From the NCBI RefSeq assembly GCF_000219125.1, contig NZ_AFGF01000017.1, positions 124,001 to 188,000 of the forward strand: a stretch of 64,000 nt of DNA. Direction: 5' to 3'. The position numbers and the translations under genes were made by a program. Every line of letters begins with the position of its first letter. Position 1 is the stretch's first letter. This document shows, piece after piece, positions 44,256 to 53,358 of this stretch. Under the pieces are notes generated by a model. It saw only the letters and a program-made list of their open reading frames with translations, made no database searches and was not told the DNA's origin. This stretch comes from Acetonema longum DSM 6540. GTDB taxonomy: Bacteria; Bacillota; Negativicutes; Sporomusales; Acetonemataceae.

Positions 44256-45029
44256 ATGCCTAATCAAATAGAATTTACAAAACCAGCGAGGGTTTCATTG
44301 ACGAAGATCCGCCGCGGAGTTCAGTTGGCCATGCTGACTGTTTTGGGGCCATGGGCCTATTATGGAATTTTTCGCTGCCCGTTTCTTGTCCCGTTTGTGA
44401 ACTGCCAGGTCTGCCCGGTTCTTACCTGCTGGGGCAGGATCACAAGTTACTTCTGGGGCTTTTGGCTGTTTTTGCCGGTGACGGTTTTGCTGGTCGGACG
44501 GGCTTTTTGCGGCTGGCTCTGTCCCGGCGGGTACGTCAATCAGATCGTCGGTAAGTTCTCATTTCTAAAGATACGTAAGCGCAACCGGTTTGTGCGATTT
44601 GCCCCGGCGGGAATGGTTATGGCGCTGGCTGCGGTAGCGGTTATCTGGTTTGGCTGGCACAACCCCAGGATGATGGTGCCGATCAGGGTTGGTGAATTTT
44701 GGAGTTCAACCCGGCTTTCCTTCGAGCACGCCTCCCTGGCTTGGCTAATCCGCACGTTTGTTGTTTTGGGGCTGACAGCATCGGGCTTGCTTGTGGCTAA
44801 TCTGTGGTGCCGCTTTGTCTGTCCTACCGGCGGTTTACTGGAATTGCTCAAGGGTATGGCTGCCTTTCGCGTTTTCAAAACCAGTGACTGCAATGGTTGC
44901 AATATCTGCATGCAAGTATGCGAGATGGGGACCCGGCCGGATGAAATGAATTGCACGAATTGCGGTGACTGCCTCGAAATCTGTCCTGTCGGGGCTATAA
45001 AATTCGGGAAAAAGAAAGAATGGCAATGA
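44256..45029 (+). CDS. NapH-like membrane-bound ferredoxin
   Basis: 257 residues with four or so membrane helices, paired cytoplasmic-side motifs RAFCGWLCPGGY and NLWCRFVCPTGG, and a C-terminal pair of 4Fe-4S motifs, CNGCNICMQVCEMG and CTNCGDCLEICPVGAI. NapH/CcoG-type proteins take electrons from quinols and pass them outward or inward. Here it may supply electrons to the reductase or to the radical SAM enzyme. It starts 4 bases after the binding-protein stop and overlaps the next gene. Confidence 0.88.
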   Translation: MPNQIEFTKPARVSLTKIRRGVQLAMLTVLGPWAYYGIFRCPFLVPFVNCQVCPVLTCWGRITSYFWGFWLFLPVTVLLVGRAFCGWLCPGGYVNQIVGKFSFLKIRKRNRFVRFAPAGMVMALAAVAVIWFGWHNPRMMVPIRVGEFWSSTRLSFEHASLAWLIRTFVVLGLTASGLLVANLWCRFVCPTGGLLELLKGMAAFRVFKTSDCNGCNICMQVCEMGTRPDEMNCTNCGDCLEICPVGAIKFGKKKEWQ

Positions 45030-45901
45030 GTGAGCGCTGCGAACAAAGGTCTCGTGATCAGCACCCCTGTTTTCACGGAAAAGCCAGTGCCCGCTGGGGC
45101 CGGATTCATTTGCCGGTAGCGCCGGCCTGCAATATTCAGTGCAATTTCTGCAACCGGCTCTACGATTGCGTCAATGAAAGTCGCCCGGGAGTGACCGGAC
45201 GTATTCTCACGCCGTCGGAAGCGCTGACGACTTTGAGCCGGCTTTTGCAACAAAGAAATGATATTGCCGTGGTCGGAATTGCCGGACCGGGAGACCCGCT
45301 TTGCGATCCGAACCGGACCTTGGAAACTCTGCGCGCCGTTCACGCCGCCTATCCCGGGATTTTGCTTTGTGTATCCACCAACGGACTGAATCTGTCCGGC
45401 TATATTGATCAACTGGCCGACACCGGAGTGACTCACGTCACCGTAACGGTCAATGCGGTTGATCCCTATGTCGGTCAACAGATTTACGCTTCGGTTACAG
45501 TAAAGCAACAGACCTATCGGGGACTTGAAGCCGCCAGGATTCTTCTCGGCCGGCAGGAAGAGGCCGTCGTCGGCTTGAAACAAAGAGGGATGACGGTCAA
45601 GATCAATACGGTCGTTCTTCCCGGTATTAATACCGGCCATATTTCTGCTATTGCCGCCAAGGTAGCCGCCTGGGAAGCCGACGCTATGAACTGTATACCC
45701 CTGATCCCCGTCCATGGCACTCCTTTTGCGGAGCTTACGGCTCCCGGCGATGTGGAAATGGCCTACATACGAAAATCAGTAGCCGTCTATTTGCCGCAGA
45801 TTTATCATTGCCGCCGCTGCCGGGCGGATGCTGCAGGACTGCTTGGCGGCTGTGCTGCAAACGCACAGGGTGGGAGTGCTGAATCAGGGAGAACTGAATG
45901 A
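45026..45901 (+). CDS. NifB-signature radical SAM protein
   Basis: 291 residues from the ATG overlapping the upstream stop (ATGA); an ATG at 45020 is also possible. It carries CNIQCNFCNRLYDCVNESRPGV (given as landmark), with Cys35, Cys39 and Cys42 for the radical SAM cluster and the NESRPG stretch characteristic of NifB. GPGDPL and KINTVVLPGIN follow, and CRRCRADAAG near the C-terminus may hold a further cluster. NifB fuses Fe-S units into an 8Fe carbide precursor of nitrogenase cofactors. There is no NifX-like tail and no nif gene in the window, so the product here may be another cofactor. Confidence 0.85.
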   Translation: MSERCEQRSRDQHPCFHGKASARWGRIHLPVAPACNIQCNFCNRLYDCVNESRPGVTGRILTPSEALTTLSRLLQQRNDIAVVGIAGPGDPLCDPNRTLETLRAVHAAYPGILLCVSTNGLNLSGYIDQLADTGVTHVTVTVNAVDPYVGQQIYASVTVKQQTYRGLEAARILLGRQEEAVVGLKQRGMTVKINTVVLPGINTGHISAIAAKVAAWEADAMNCIPLIPVHGTPFAELTAPGDVEMAYIRKSVAVYLPQIYHCRRCRADAAGLLGGCAANAQGGSAESGRTE

Positions 45902-45948
45902 AAAAATCTCGTTAATAATGATAATGCTTAGACAAATTAGCCTCGTAT

Positions 45949-45985
45949 AAAAAACACGGCTTACCTAAAAAGCGCCGTGTTTTTT
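45949..45985. terminator. Terminator of the Se/S Fe-S cluster
   Basis: AAAAAACACGGC pairs perfectly with GCCGTGTTTTTT around a 13-base loop about 50 bases after the last gene. It would work in both directions. Confidence 0.93.
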
Positions 45986-46141
45986 ATTATCATGCTGACA
46001 GCGACTTAAGCAGGATTAAAGGATAGGAATGAATTTAGGACGAATACTTAACTGGAATTTTTCAATGGGTTAAGCTCTTCAATAAGACGGATCGCTAGTG
46101 GGGTCCTGTTGAGAAAAAAACGGTAAAGCCGTATTAAATAA

Positions 46142-46705
46142 CGTGCCTTTTTCCATTACAACAGACGGTATGCCGAACGACCTGACCCTGCAACTGACTT
46201 TCGTGTTGCTGGACGAAATAAAGATGAATACACAGAAGCGCTGTTTATGCTGGCCAAGCTGTACCGGTCGCGGCGCGAAGAGCGAAAAGCTATCGAATAC
46301 ATGCTGCTGGCGGCGATATCGCCGATCGCATTCGGCCATATCGGCCGCAGACAACAATGCCTGACCTGGCTGAAAGCCGTAAACCCGGACCGGGTCGGAC
46401 CCGTGACCGATCCGTTATGGGCGGTGCGGCAAGAACTCTCTTTTTCGTACCATGAAAAAGTAAACGCCGATTTTGCCATATACGAGACGCTGATCCGGGA
46501 ATACGGCGCGCAGGGGAAGTTTCGTGAAGCCGTCAGCCTGCGAATATTGACCGGGGAACTGATGGCTGTGGAAACATCGGCATTCCGGCAGCGTTATGGC
46601 TGGAGCCCGGAAACGTTTTTTCAGGCACTGCAGGCTGAGCTCGAGGCAGCCGGTTATTGGGGGCGAAGCGAACTGATCAAGCATTTATACAAAACTTTTA
46701 TATAG
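46142..46705 (+). pseudogene. Probable 5'-truncated gene, unknown family
   Basis: The frame is open from 46142, right after a stop, and runs 188 codons to 46705. The first ATG is only at 46247, yet the protein-like part starts before it (RRYAERPDPATDFRVAGRNKDEYTEALFMLAKLYRSRREERKA, in pieces) with no start or ribosome site. The remainder (GRRQQCLTWLKAVNPDRVG, GELMAVETSAFRQRYGW) looks helical and TPR-like. I read it as the 3' part of a gene that lost its beginning. The flanks 45986-46141 and 46706-46839 hold no other gene and look like decayed sequence. Confidence 0.5.
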
Positions 46706-46839
46706 ATTTCCCGCAAAAGATACCGGTCGTTGTCCCGGTAGCGCTTCAAAGACAATAGGTACGATACCGCAGCGTCATCACGAAACCTCTCTCGAACATC
46801 TATGCGGAGGGGAATTTCAATAGCATGCGCTCAATACGG

Positions 46840-46869
46840 AAATAGCCGGACATTTTTGCCGGCTATTTT
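46840..46869. terminator. Hairpin at the 3' end of splB
   Basis: AAATAGCCGG pairs with CCGGCTATTT around a 9-base loop directly beyond the splB stop. T-runs are short on both sides, so termination strength is uncertain. Confidence 0.65.
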
Positions 46870-46871
46870 CC

Positions 46872-47900
46872 TTATACAAGATATTCCACATGCGCCTGCG
46901 GAAAGTATTGCTGCGTCAGTCTGTTCATAAACTCTTTTACAGAATCCATGGCTTCCTTCTGATAAACGTACTTGCCGTAACCAAACTGGCCAAATTTATA
47001 CGCTCTTTCCTCCTCTTGCAGCGGCAAGCTGGTTTGAGGAAACAAGTCCAGAATTTGGTTTTTGGCTCGTTTGGTAAACCGGTGGGTGATAAATTCAAAG
47101 GTAATATCCCTTGCCGCATCAGCAGGTAATGCATCTGCCAGCAGCTGCATCAGGGCAGTATACTCTTCCTGCCAATGATCCATCATCATGATTGGCGCGA
47201 TGATAAAACCAATAGGATAACCTGCCGCCGCCACCTTAGCCGCCGCTTTAATTCTCTCTGTAACCGGTGGCGTAGCATGTTCGTAACGATTTGCTGCTGC
47301 TTCGGCGTTCAGGCTAAACCGGAAACGGGTGTGGCCCTGATGCGATAAGCTCAAAAGCGAGTCTACGTCGCAAAACTTTGTTACGAACCGGAACCTGCCG
47401 TATTTTTGTTTTCCGAAAAATTCGATCGTACTGCCCAATAAGCCAGTAAGATATTCGGTAGGAATCGGGTCGGACGTTGCCGCCCCTTCGAACAGAGTGA
47501 TCTCAGGCGCGCGCTGGGCAATATAGTCCCCAGCCTTCCTGAGGATCTCCTCAATATTGACATACACCCGCACATACGGTTTTTTGCCTAATGTGGTTGC
47601 CAGGTAGCAGTATTCACACATGCCGGGACAACTGGTATTAAGCGGCAGCTGGTAATGCGCCGAAGGTTTGCACGCGGCAAAGTCCAACCCTTTTCGTACG
47701 CCGACCACTAAAGTTCGCTTCGCTTCACGGTAACCCTCTTGCGCCGTGTTTCCCGGAATTCCGGTTACCCGGTTATGTGAGCCGGTTACGCGTATGTCAA
47801 CCTGCATGGATTCCAGGTGATCGCGTATTTGGCGGCCCAGCGGAAACTCAAGCGCCGCGGGTTCAAAAAAAGCGCGTCTGGGAATAAATCGCTGTTGCAT
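46872..47900 (-). CDS. splB: Spore photoproduct lyase
   Basis: 342 residues. SplB repairs the thymine dimer 5-thyminyl-5,6-dihydrothymine during spore germination, by radical SAM chemistry. The SPL-type motif C91-x3-C95-x2-C98 (TSCPGMCEYCYLATTLG) is intact, and RFVTKFCDVDSLL carries the conserved extra Cys near residue 180 that quenches the product radical. RFRFSLNAE and FITHRFTKRAK are further family marks. This is good evidence for endospore formation. The ATG at 47900 follows GAAAGGAAGGCCCAT. It stands alone here. Confidence 0.96.
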   Translation of the reverse strand: MQQRFIPRRAFFEPAALEFPLGRQIRDHLESMQVDIRVTGSHNRVTGIPGNTAQEGYREAKRTLVVGVRKGLDFAACKPSAHYQLPLNTSCPGMCEYCYLATTLGKKPYVRVYVNIEEILRKAGDYIAQRAPEITLFEGAATSDPIPTEYLTGLLGSTIEFFGKQKYGRFRFVTKFCDVDSLLSLSHQGHTRFRFSLNAEAAANRYEHATPPVTERIKAAAKVAAAGYPIGFIIAPIMMMDHWQEEYTALMQLLADALPADAARDITFEFITHRFTKRAKNQILDLFPQTSLPLQEEERAYKFGQFGYGKYVYQKEAMDSVKEFMNRLTQQYFPQAHVEYLV

Positions 47901-47986
47901 ATGGGCCTTCCTTTCACAACACTACCAAAAAAATAAAACGATCTGAAAAATATACCCAAGAATAGTATCTGCAGGCAGCCATTTGC

Positions 47987-48442
47987 TTAATGAGGTTCCC
48001 CGTCTTTATAAAACCATTTATGGAGAGAGTACCAGATATACCAGGTGATTAACCATAAAATGAATGAGTGATACCAGTCATAGCCGTTGTGGTAGGCAAT
48101 CAACCCAGTATATCTTTCGGACCAATATTCAAGTCCGGTTAATATCGTTGTCCATAGCAAAGCCCACTTGATCCTCGTCAAGGGAGAGTATCTTATCCAG
48201 AACATCGCTAGGACAGGCACAATAATGACATTAAAAGTAAAGGAAATATCTTTTACGCCGGGAAAAAGTCTCGCCGGGAACTCCCACCAATTTAAATAGT
48301 TTGCAATATAACAAAAGAGGTTTGCATACAAACTGGCAAACAATCCGATGGGAATAAACCGTTTCAGTTCTTTGCGGGCAATAATCACAGCAGTTATGGC
48401 GATAAAAATAGAAGAGTATTGAATTAAGGACTCAACAGGCAT
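47987..48442 (-). CDS. Small membrane protein, CBO0543-like
   Basis: 151 residues with five or so hydrophobic helices and many aromatic residues (LNWWEFPARLFPGVKDISFTFN, YHNGYDWYHSFILWLITWYIWYSLHKWFY). The pattern resembles the CBO0543 family of clostridial/bacillal membrane proteins, which have no known role. It begins about 170 bases from a strong plus-strand terminator. Identification is tentative. Confidence 0.6.
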   Translation of the reverse strand: MPVESLIQYSSIFIAITAVIIARKELKRFIPIGLFASLYANLFCYIANYLNWWEFPARLFPGVKDISFTFNVIIVPVLAMFWIRYSPLTRIKWALLWTTILTGLEYWSERYTGLIAYHNGYDWYHSFILWLITWYIWYSLHKWFYKDGEPH

Positions 48443-48612
48443 ACCCTTAACATCCTTTAGATAGAGATTGTATTCATGCTTAGATTATGTAGTTTCAGTT
48501 CATTTAAATCGGAAAAATATAGACTTAGTCTAGAGAATCTTATAAAAAGAGAAGCCGCCTTTTCGCCTAACCGGATATTCCGGGCAGTACAAAAGCAGGC
48601 CTTGATGCGAGA
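48443..48612 (+). other. Intergenic stretch before an orphan terminator
   Basis: The space between the membrane-protein gene and deoR (48443-48699) has no convincing gene. A 58-codon frame opens at ATG 48478 and runs through the terminator hairpin to 48654, but it has no ribosome-binding site and no recognisable protein. TAGACTTAGTCTA near 48521 is a short palindrome. A plus-strand untranslated RNA ending at 48646 is possible. Confidence 0.25.
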
Positions 48613-48646
48613 CGAACCTGCTGGGGCCCCAGCAGGTTCGTTTTTT
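48613..48646 (+). terminator. Strong terminator with no visible plus-strand gene
   Basis: CGAACCTGCTGG-GGCC-CCAGCAGGTTCG is a perfect palindrome followed by TTTTTT on the plus strand. Minus-strand readthrough from deoR would meet the same hairpin but without a T-run after it. Confidence 0.85.
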
Positions 48647-48699
48647 GCATAGTGTATTCTATTCCCTTTGTTTTCACAATAAACCGTCTTCTTCCGGCA

Positions 48700-49482
48700 T
48701 TAATAAATAAGTTTGACATTTTGCTTCCTAAGGAAGCTTACCCAAAGTGCATCCGGCTCCTGGTCGGTAACGATATAATCAATTTCGTTAAAATCCATCG
48801 TTTTCGTAAAAGCAATTTTGTCAAATTTTGTATGATCTACCAACAGGAGTTTTGATTTAGCCTGGCGGATCATTTGCTGTTTAATATGGCTTTCTGCTTC
48901 ATTAGACTCCATAATGCCCTTCTCGCGGTCAATTCCCTTGCAGCTGATCACTGTAAAATCAACGTAATAGCGGGTCAACGCCCTGCAGGCTGCGGTACCC
49001 ACCAAGGCACACGAATGCGTCCGTAAGTCGCCCCCGCAGGAAATCATTTTGAAATTCGCATCGGCAAAGTCGTTTAATAGTTTAATCGAGTTAGTAATAA
49101 TGGTGATATTTTTTTTGTTGACCAGTAAATGCATCAGGGTTAATGCGGTTGTGCTGGAGTCAACCATGATCGTGTCGCCGTCATTGATTAAAAACTTTGC
49201 CTTTTCCGCAAGATTTTGTTTAAAGGGGCAATTTACAGCCGCGCGTTTGGCGAAAGAAAAGTCTTCACCGGTAGGCTCCTTAAGAACTGCACCGCCATGG
49301 CTTCTTTGCAATAATCCTTCATTTTCGAGCTTTTCCAGATCTCGCCGAATGGTTTCTTCCGTTACTTTAAAGATTTTGCTTAAAGAACCCACGTACACTT
49401 TATTGTCTTGCAGCAAATGCTCCATAATTTGTTGACGCCGTTCAATTCCTAAAATAAAGATCACCTCTATTGGTTTCTGCAT
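48700..49482 (-). CDS. DeoR family regulator of rhamnose genes
   Basis: Up to 260 residues. HTH: RRQQIMEHLLQDNKVYVGSLSKIFKVTEETIRRDLEKLENEGLLQRSHGGAV (landmarks), and a DeoR sensor domain with VDSSTTALTLMHLL, TNSIKLLND, GGDLR and LLVDHTKFDK, which binds sugar phosphates. The start is unclear: GAGGTGATCTTT lies inside the frame just before ATTTTAGGAATTGAACGG, suggesting a non-ATG start at ILGIERRQQ rather than the ATG at 49482. It diverges from rhaB and probably represses the rha operon, sensing a rhamnose pathway phosphate. Confidence 0.88.
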   Translation of the reverse strand: MQKPIEVIFILGIERRQQIMEHLLQDNKVYVGSLSKIFKVTEETIRRDLEKLENEGLLQRSHGGAVLKEPTGEDFSFAKRAAVNCPFKQNLAEKAKFLINDGDTIMVDSSTTALTLMHLLVNKKNITIITNSIKLLNDFADANFKMISCGGDLRTHSCALVGTAACRALTRYYVDFTVISCKGIDREKGIMESNEAESHIKQQMIRQAKSKLLLVDHTKFDKIAFTKTMDFNEIDYIVTDQEPDALWVSFLRKQNVKLIY

Positions 49483-49611
49483 AATGCATACACAGAAAAT
49501 TAAATCGTATCATTTGTGTTAAGTATACAAGGTTTTCGTTCAAAAGACAATCAAAGCGGGCGGAATTGCTGTTGATTTCTGAGAATGCCGTGTAAGGTTC
49601 ATACAAATGAC

Positions 49612-49671
49612 ACAACAAATCAAAAATAAACAAAGATTTTTCACGAATAAAACAACAAATTCAAAAATAAA
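49612..49671. promoter_or_regulatory. Direct-repeat operator candidate of the rhamnose operon
   Basis: Two copies of ACAACAAAT(T)CAAAAATAAA at 49612-49630 and 49652-49671, start to start 40 bp, about four helical turns. They lie between deoR and rhaB, just upstream of the probable rhaB promoter. DeoR-family repressors often use such spaced direct repeats. Confidence 0.6.
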
Positions 49672-49773
49672 ATATTGTATTTTATTTATTTACGTGATAA
49701 TATACAATTAAACAAAGAGTTTTAAAGATTCTAACAATTATAATTCAATAAGCCGGCGAATGGGGAGGAGAAA

Positions 49774-51180
49774 ATGAAAAATTACTATTTGGCAATTGAT
49801 ATTGGCGCATCGAGCGGACGGCATATTTTAGGATGGATCGAAAATGAAAAGATTTGGATTGAAGAAATCTATCGGTTTGAGAATAGGCTTATTGAGAAAA
49901 ATGGTCATTTATGCTGGGATCTGGAACAGCTTTTCCAGGAGATCCTTCAAGGAATCATGCGGTGTAAGAAATATAACCGGATTCCCAAAAGCATTGGCAT
50001 TGATACATGGGGTGTGGATTTTGTTTTACTGGATGAACGGCAGGAAATCTTAGGTGAAACAGTGGCTTATCGCGACAGCCGGATTCATGGCGTGGATAAA
50101 AAGGTGTATGAAATCATCAGCGAGCCGGAGCTTTATTACCGCAATGGAATTCAAAAGCTGCCGTTTAATACGATCTACCAATTGTACGCCATAAAGCTGC
50201 AAACGCCGGATGTGCTGCGGCGGGCCAAAACATTTCTTATGATACCGGAATATTTGAACTTTTTGCTGACCGGCGTTATGAAAAATGAATATACAAACGC
50301 GACAACAACGCAATTGGTTCATGCAGACAGAAAAGAGTGGGACCTCGAGCTGATAGAAAAGCTAGGGCTGCCTGCGCATATTTTTGGTGAAATTCACCTG
50401 CCTAAAACATCAGTCGGGCATTTTACCAAAGAAATTCAAGAGTTGGCAGGTTTTGATACGGAAGTTGTTTTGCCGGCGACCCACGACACCGGGTCGGCGA
50501 TCCTTTCCGTGCCTACCAATGATGAGGATTATATTTATCTGAGTTCGGGAACCTGGTCATTAATGGGCGTCGAACGAAAAATTCCCGATTGTACCGAAGA
50601 GAGCAGGGTCCGGAATTTTACGAATGAAGGCGGATATCATTACCGCTACCGTTACTTAAAAAATATTATGGGCCTCTGGATGATGCAATCCATTCGCAAG
50701 GAATTCAAACATCCTTATACCTTTCAGGAGCTGTTTACCCTGGCGAAGATCGGCGATTACTTTACGTCTACGGTTGATGTCAATGACAGTTCTTTTTTGG
50801 CGCCGAAAAGCATGATTCAGGCATTGCAGGAATACTGCGAGCGGACGAATCAGGAAAAGCCGGAAACGGAAAGTGAGATTTTAGCCTGTGTATATAAGAG
50901 CCTGGCGCAAAGTTACGCCGATACGGTCCGGGAAATAGAAGCAATCACAGGCAAACAATATGAAAAAATTCATATTATTGGCGGAGGAAGTCAGGATATC
51001 TATTTGAACAGGCTTACCGCCAAGTATACCGGAAAACAAGTGTATACAGGGCCGGTTGAGGCCACTGCTCTTGGGAATATTCTTGTACAGATGTTGAAGA
51101 CAAAGGATCTAAATGATCTTATGGAGGCAAGAGATACCATTCAAAGATCATTTGATATAAAACAAGCGGCAGGAGAGTGA
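49774..51180 (+). CDS. rhaB: Rhamnulokinase
   Basis: RhaB phosphorylates L-rhamnulose to L-rhamnulose-1-phosphate. 468 residues of the FGGY kinase fold: [16 protein letters not shown] phosphate loop, [15 protein letters not shown], catalytic-type Asp in [22 protein letters not shown], and the C-terminal [17 protein letters not shown] adenosine site. GGGGAGGAGAAA precedes the ATG. First gene of the rha operon; rhaA follows 5 bases after its stop. Confidence 0.95.
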   Translation: MKNYYLAIDIGASSGRHILGWIENEKIWIEEIYRFENRLIEKNGHLCWDLEQLFQEILQGIMRCKKYNRIPKSIGIDTWGVDFVLLDERQEILGETVAYRDSRIHGVDKKVYEIISEPELYYRNGIQKLPFNTIYQLYAIKLQTPDVLRRAKTFLMIPEYLNFLLTGVMKNEYTNATTTQLVHADRKEWDLELIEKLGLPAHIFGEIHLPKTSVGHFTKEIQELAGFDTEVVLPATHDTGSAILSVPTNDEDYIYLSSGTWSLMGVERKIPDCTEESRVRNFTNEGGYHYRYRYLKNIMGLWMMQSIRKEFKHPYTFQELFTLAKIGDYFTSTVDVNDSSFLAPKSMIQALQEYCERTNQEKPETESEILACVYKSLAQSYADTVREIEAITGKQYEKIHIIGGGSQDIYLNRLTAKYTGKQVYTGPVEATALGNILVQMLKTKDLNDLMEARDTIQRSFDIKQAAGE

Positions 51181-51185
51181 AGGCA

Positions 51186-52427
51186 ATGTCAAGATTTGAA
51201 TCTGCAAAAGAGCTGTACAAGGCAATCGGTGTCGATGTGGATACCGCACTGAAGAAATTAGCCGGTATCAGAATATCGCTGCATTGCTGGCAGGGTGACG
51301 ATGTTTCCGGGTTTGAAAATCGTTCAGCGTTAAGCGGCGGTATTGCAGCTACGGGAAATTATCCCGGCAAAGCCAGAAATCCGGACGAGTTGATGGCCGA
51401 TATTGATCAGGCGCTGCAATTGATTCCCGGTAAGCATAAGCTGAACTTGCACGCTTCCTATGCGATAACAGACGAAAAAGTGGACAGGGATCAATTAAAA
51501 CCCAGGCATTTTGATCAATGGCTGCAATTTGCCAGGGAGAGGGGACTGGGTCTGGATTTTAATCCTACGCTGTTTTCTCATCCCAAAGCGGCTGACGGTT
51601 TGACTTTGTCACATCCGGACAGGGAAATCCGACGATTCTGGATTGAACATTGCAAAGCGTCAAGGAAAATCGCGGCATATTTCGGCAAAGAGTTGGGGTC
51701 GGTTGCCTTAAATAATATCTGGATACCGGACGGCTATAAAGATGTTCCGGCAGACCGTTTCACGCCAAGACAACGCCTGCAGGAATCGCTGGATGAAATT
51801 TTTTCCGAGAAGTTGGACGAAAAGTACATCGCGGACAGTGTGGAGTCGAAGGTATTTGGCATTGGCGTGGAATCGTACACGGTCGGCTCCCATGAGTTTT
51901 ATCTGAATTACGCCGCCAGGAACCATGTTCTGTGCCTGCTGGACAACGGGCATTATCATCCGACGGAAACGGTTTCGGACAAAATACCTTCCATGCTGCT
52001 GTTCTACGAACGCCTGGCGCTTCATGTTACCCGGCCGGTGCGCTGGGACAGTGATCATGTGGTATTGTTTGATGATGAAACAAGGGAGATTGCGAAAGAA
52101 ATCGTTCGATGCGACGCCCTGGATCGCGTATTTATCGGCCTGGATTTCTTTGACGCCAGCATCAACCGCATATCCGCCTGGGTGGTAGGGATGAGAAACA
52201 TGCAAAAAGCATTACTATTTGCTTTGCTGCTGCCGCATGAAAAACTGAAGGCCTTACAAAACGAAGGAAATTTCACGGAATTGATGGCTCTGCAGGAAGA
52301 GTTAAAGCTGTATCCGGCCGGTGACGTTTGGAATCATTTTTGTGAGACGCATAATGTCCCTCCAATGCAGGATTGGATTAAAGTCGTTCAAGGATATGAA
52401 AAAAATGTCTTAGCCAAAAGGGGATAA
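51186..52427 (+). CDS. rhaA: L-rhamnose isomerase
   Basis: RhaA turns L-rhamnose into L-rhamnulose. About 413 residues from [25 protein letters not shown], with family marks [37 protein letters not shown], the metal ligand region [14 protein letters not shown] and [15 protein letters not shown] (Mn/Co site). The open frame begins at GTG 51177, but AGGAGAG about eight bases before the ATG at 51186 decides the start. The family uses divalent metal and is cytoplasmic. Confidence 0.96.
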   Translation: MSRFESAKELYKAIGVDVDTALKKLAGIRISLHCWQGDDVSGFENRSALSGGIAATGNYPGKARNPDELMADIDQALQLIPGKHKLNLHASYAITDEKVDRDQLKPRHFDQWLQFARERGLGLDFNPTLFSHPKAADGLTLSHPDREIRRFWIEHCKASRKIAAYFGKELGSVALNNIWIPDGYKDVPADRFTPRQRLQESLDEIFSEKLDEKYIADSVESKVFGIGVESYTVGSHEFYLNYAARNHVLCLLDNGHYHPTETVSDKIPSMLLFYERLALHVTRPVRWDSDHVVLFDDETREIAKEIVRCDALDRVFIGLDFFDASINRISAWVVGMRNMQKALLFALLLPHEKLKALQNEGNFTELMALQEELKLYPAGDVWNHFCETHNVPPMQDWIKVVQGYEKNVLAKRG

Positions 52428-52431
52428 AAAA

Positions 52432-53250
52432 TTGAATGTTGCAGAAGCGAAATTTGTAAAAGATTTTATCAGGGTTACAGACGATGGGTTTAAAAAAGGC
52501 TGGCATGAGCGCAATGGCGGAAACTTCAGCTATCGTATCAAAACGGAAGAGGTTGCTTCTATTCGGTCTGTGCTGCGGCCGCCGGAAAAATTCGCGCCGA
52601 TTGGCGTGAGCGTGCCCAATCTTGCCGGAGAATACTTTCTGGTTACCGGCAGCGGCAAGCATATGCGCAATGTGATCCTGTGCCCTGAAGACAATCTTGC
52701 AATCGCGGTAATTGACGCAAAAGGGGAAAACTACAGCGTTGTCTGGGGGCTGGCTAATGGCGGAAGACCGACAAGCGAATTCCCGACGCACTTGTTGAAC
52801 CATAGTATCAAGAAGGAATTAACCCATGACAGGTACCGGGTGATTTATCACTCGCACCCGGCGAACGTTATTGCTCTCACCTTCGTGCTTCCCTTAACCG
52901 ATAAAGCGTTTACACGCGCCATGTGGGAAATGATGACGGAATGTCCGGTCATTTTTCCGCAGGGAATCGGCGTAGTACCCTGGATGGTTCCCGGAGGCAG
53001 GGATATTGCCATAGCTACAGGGGAATTGATGAAGAAATATGATGTGGCCATCTGGGCGCATCATGGCATTTTTTGCGCCGGCGAAGACTTTGACAGCACT
53101 TTTGGCCTGATGGATACAGTGGAGAAGTCTGCCGAGATTTGTGTAAAAGTCATCGCAATGGGAGGGAAAAAACAGACGATCACCAGCCGGAATTTTGAAG
53201 ACCTGGCTTGTGAGTTTCAGATTGATCTGCGCAAAGAATTTTTAGACTGA
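52432..53250 (+). CDS. rhaD: Rhamnulose-1-phosphate aldolase
   Basis: RhaD splits rhamnulose-1-phosphate into dihydroxyacetone phosphate and L-lactaldehyde. 272 residues, class II aldolase: GWHERNGGNFSYRI, LVTGSGKHMRN, the Zn ligands in YHSHPANVIAL and a third His in IWAHHGIFCAG, and SEFPTHL with a substrate-site Glu/Pro region. It starts with TTG at 52432, about 10 bases after AAAAGGGGAT; the start lies 4 bases after the rhaA stop. Confidence 0.95.
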   Translation: MNVAEAKFVKDFIRVTDDGFKKGWHERNGGNFSYRIKTEEVASIRSVLRPPEKFAPIGVSVPNLAGEYFLVTGSGKHMRNVILCPEDNLAIAVIDAKGENYSVVWGLANGGRPTSEFPTHLLNHSIKKELTHDRYRVIYHSHPANVIALTFVLPLTDKAFTRAMWEMMTECPVIFPQGIGVVPWMVPGGRDIAIATGELMKKYDVAIWAHHGIFCAGEDFDSTFGLMDTVEKSAEICVKVIAMGGKKQTITSRNFEDLACEFQIDLRKEFLD

Positions 53251-53358
53251 GAGAACCGGGCGGGAGATGAGGGGGAATCCTCTCTTCTCCGAGTTTTCTT
53301 GAAATTATTGGAATATACCGAATTTATCGGTAAAAATATGTGAAAAGAGGTAGAGACA

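Noticed and set aside
44540-45715. 391-codon minus-strand frame opposite the NapH-like and NifB-like genes
   Set aside because: It is antisense to two genes with intact cluster motifs; its composition is that of a mirrored frame.
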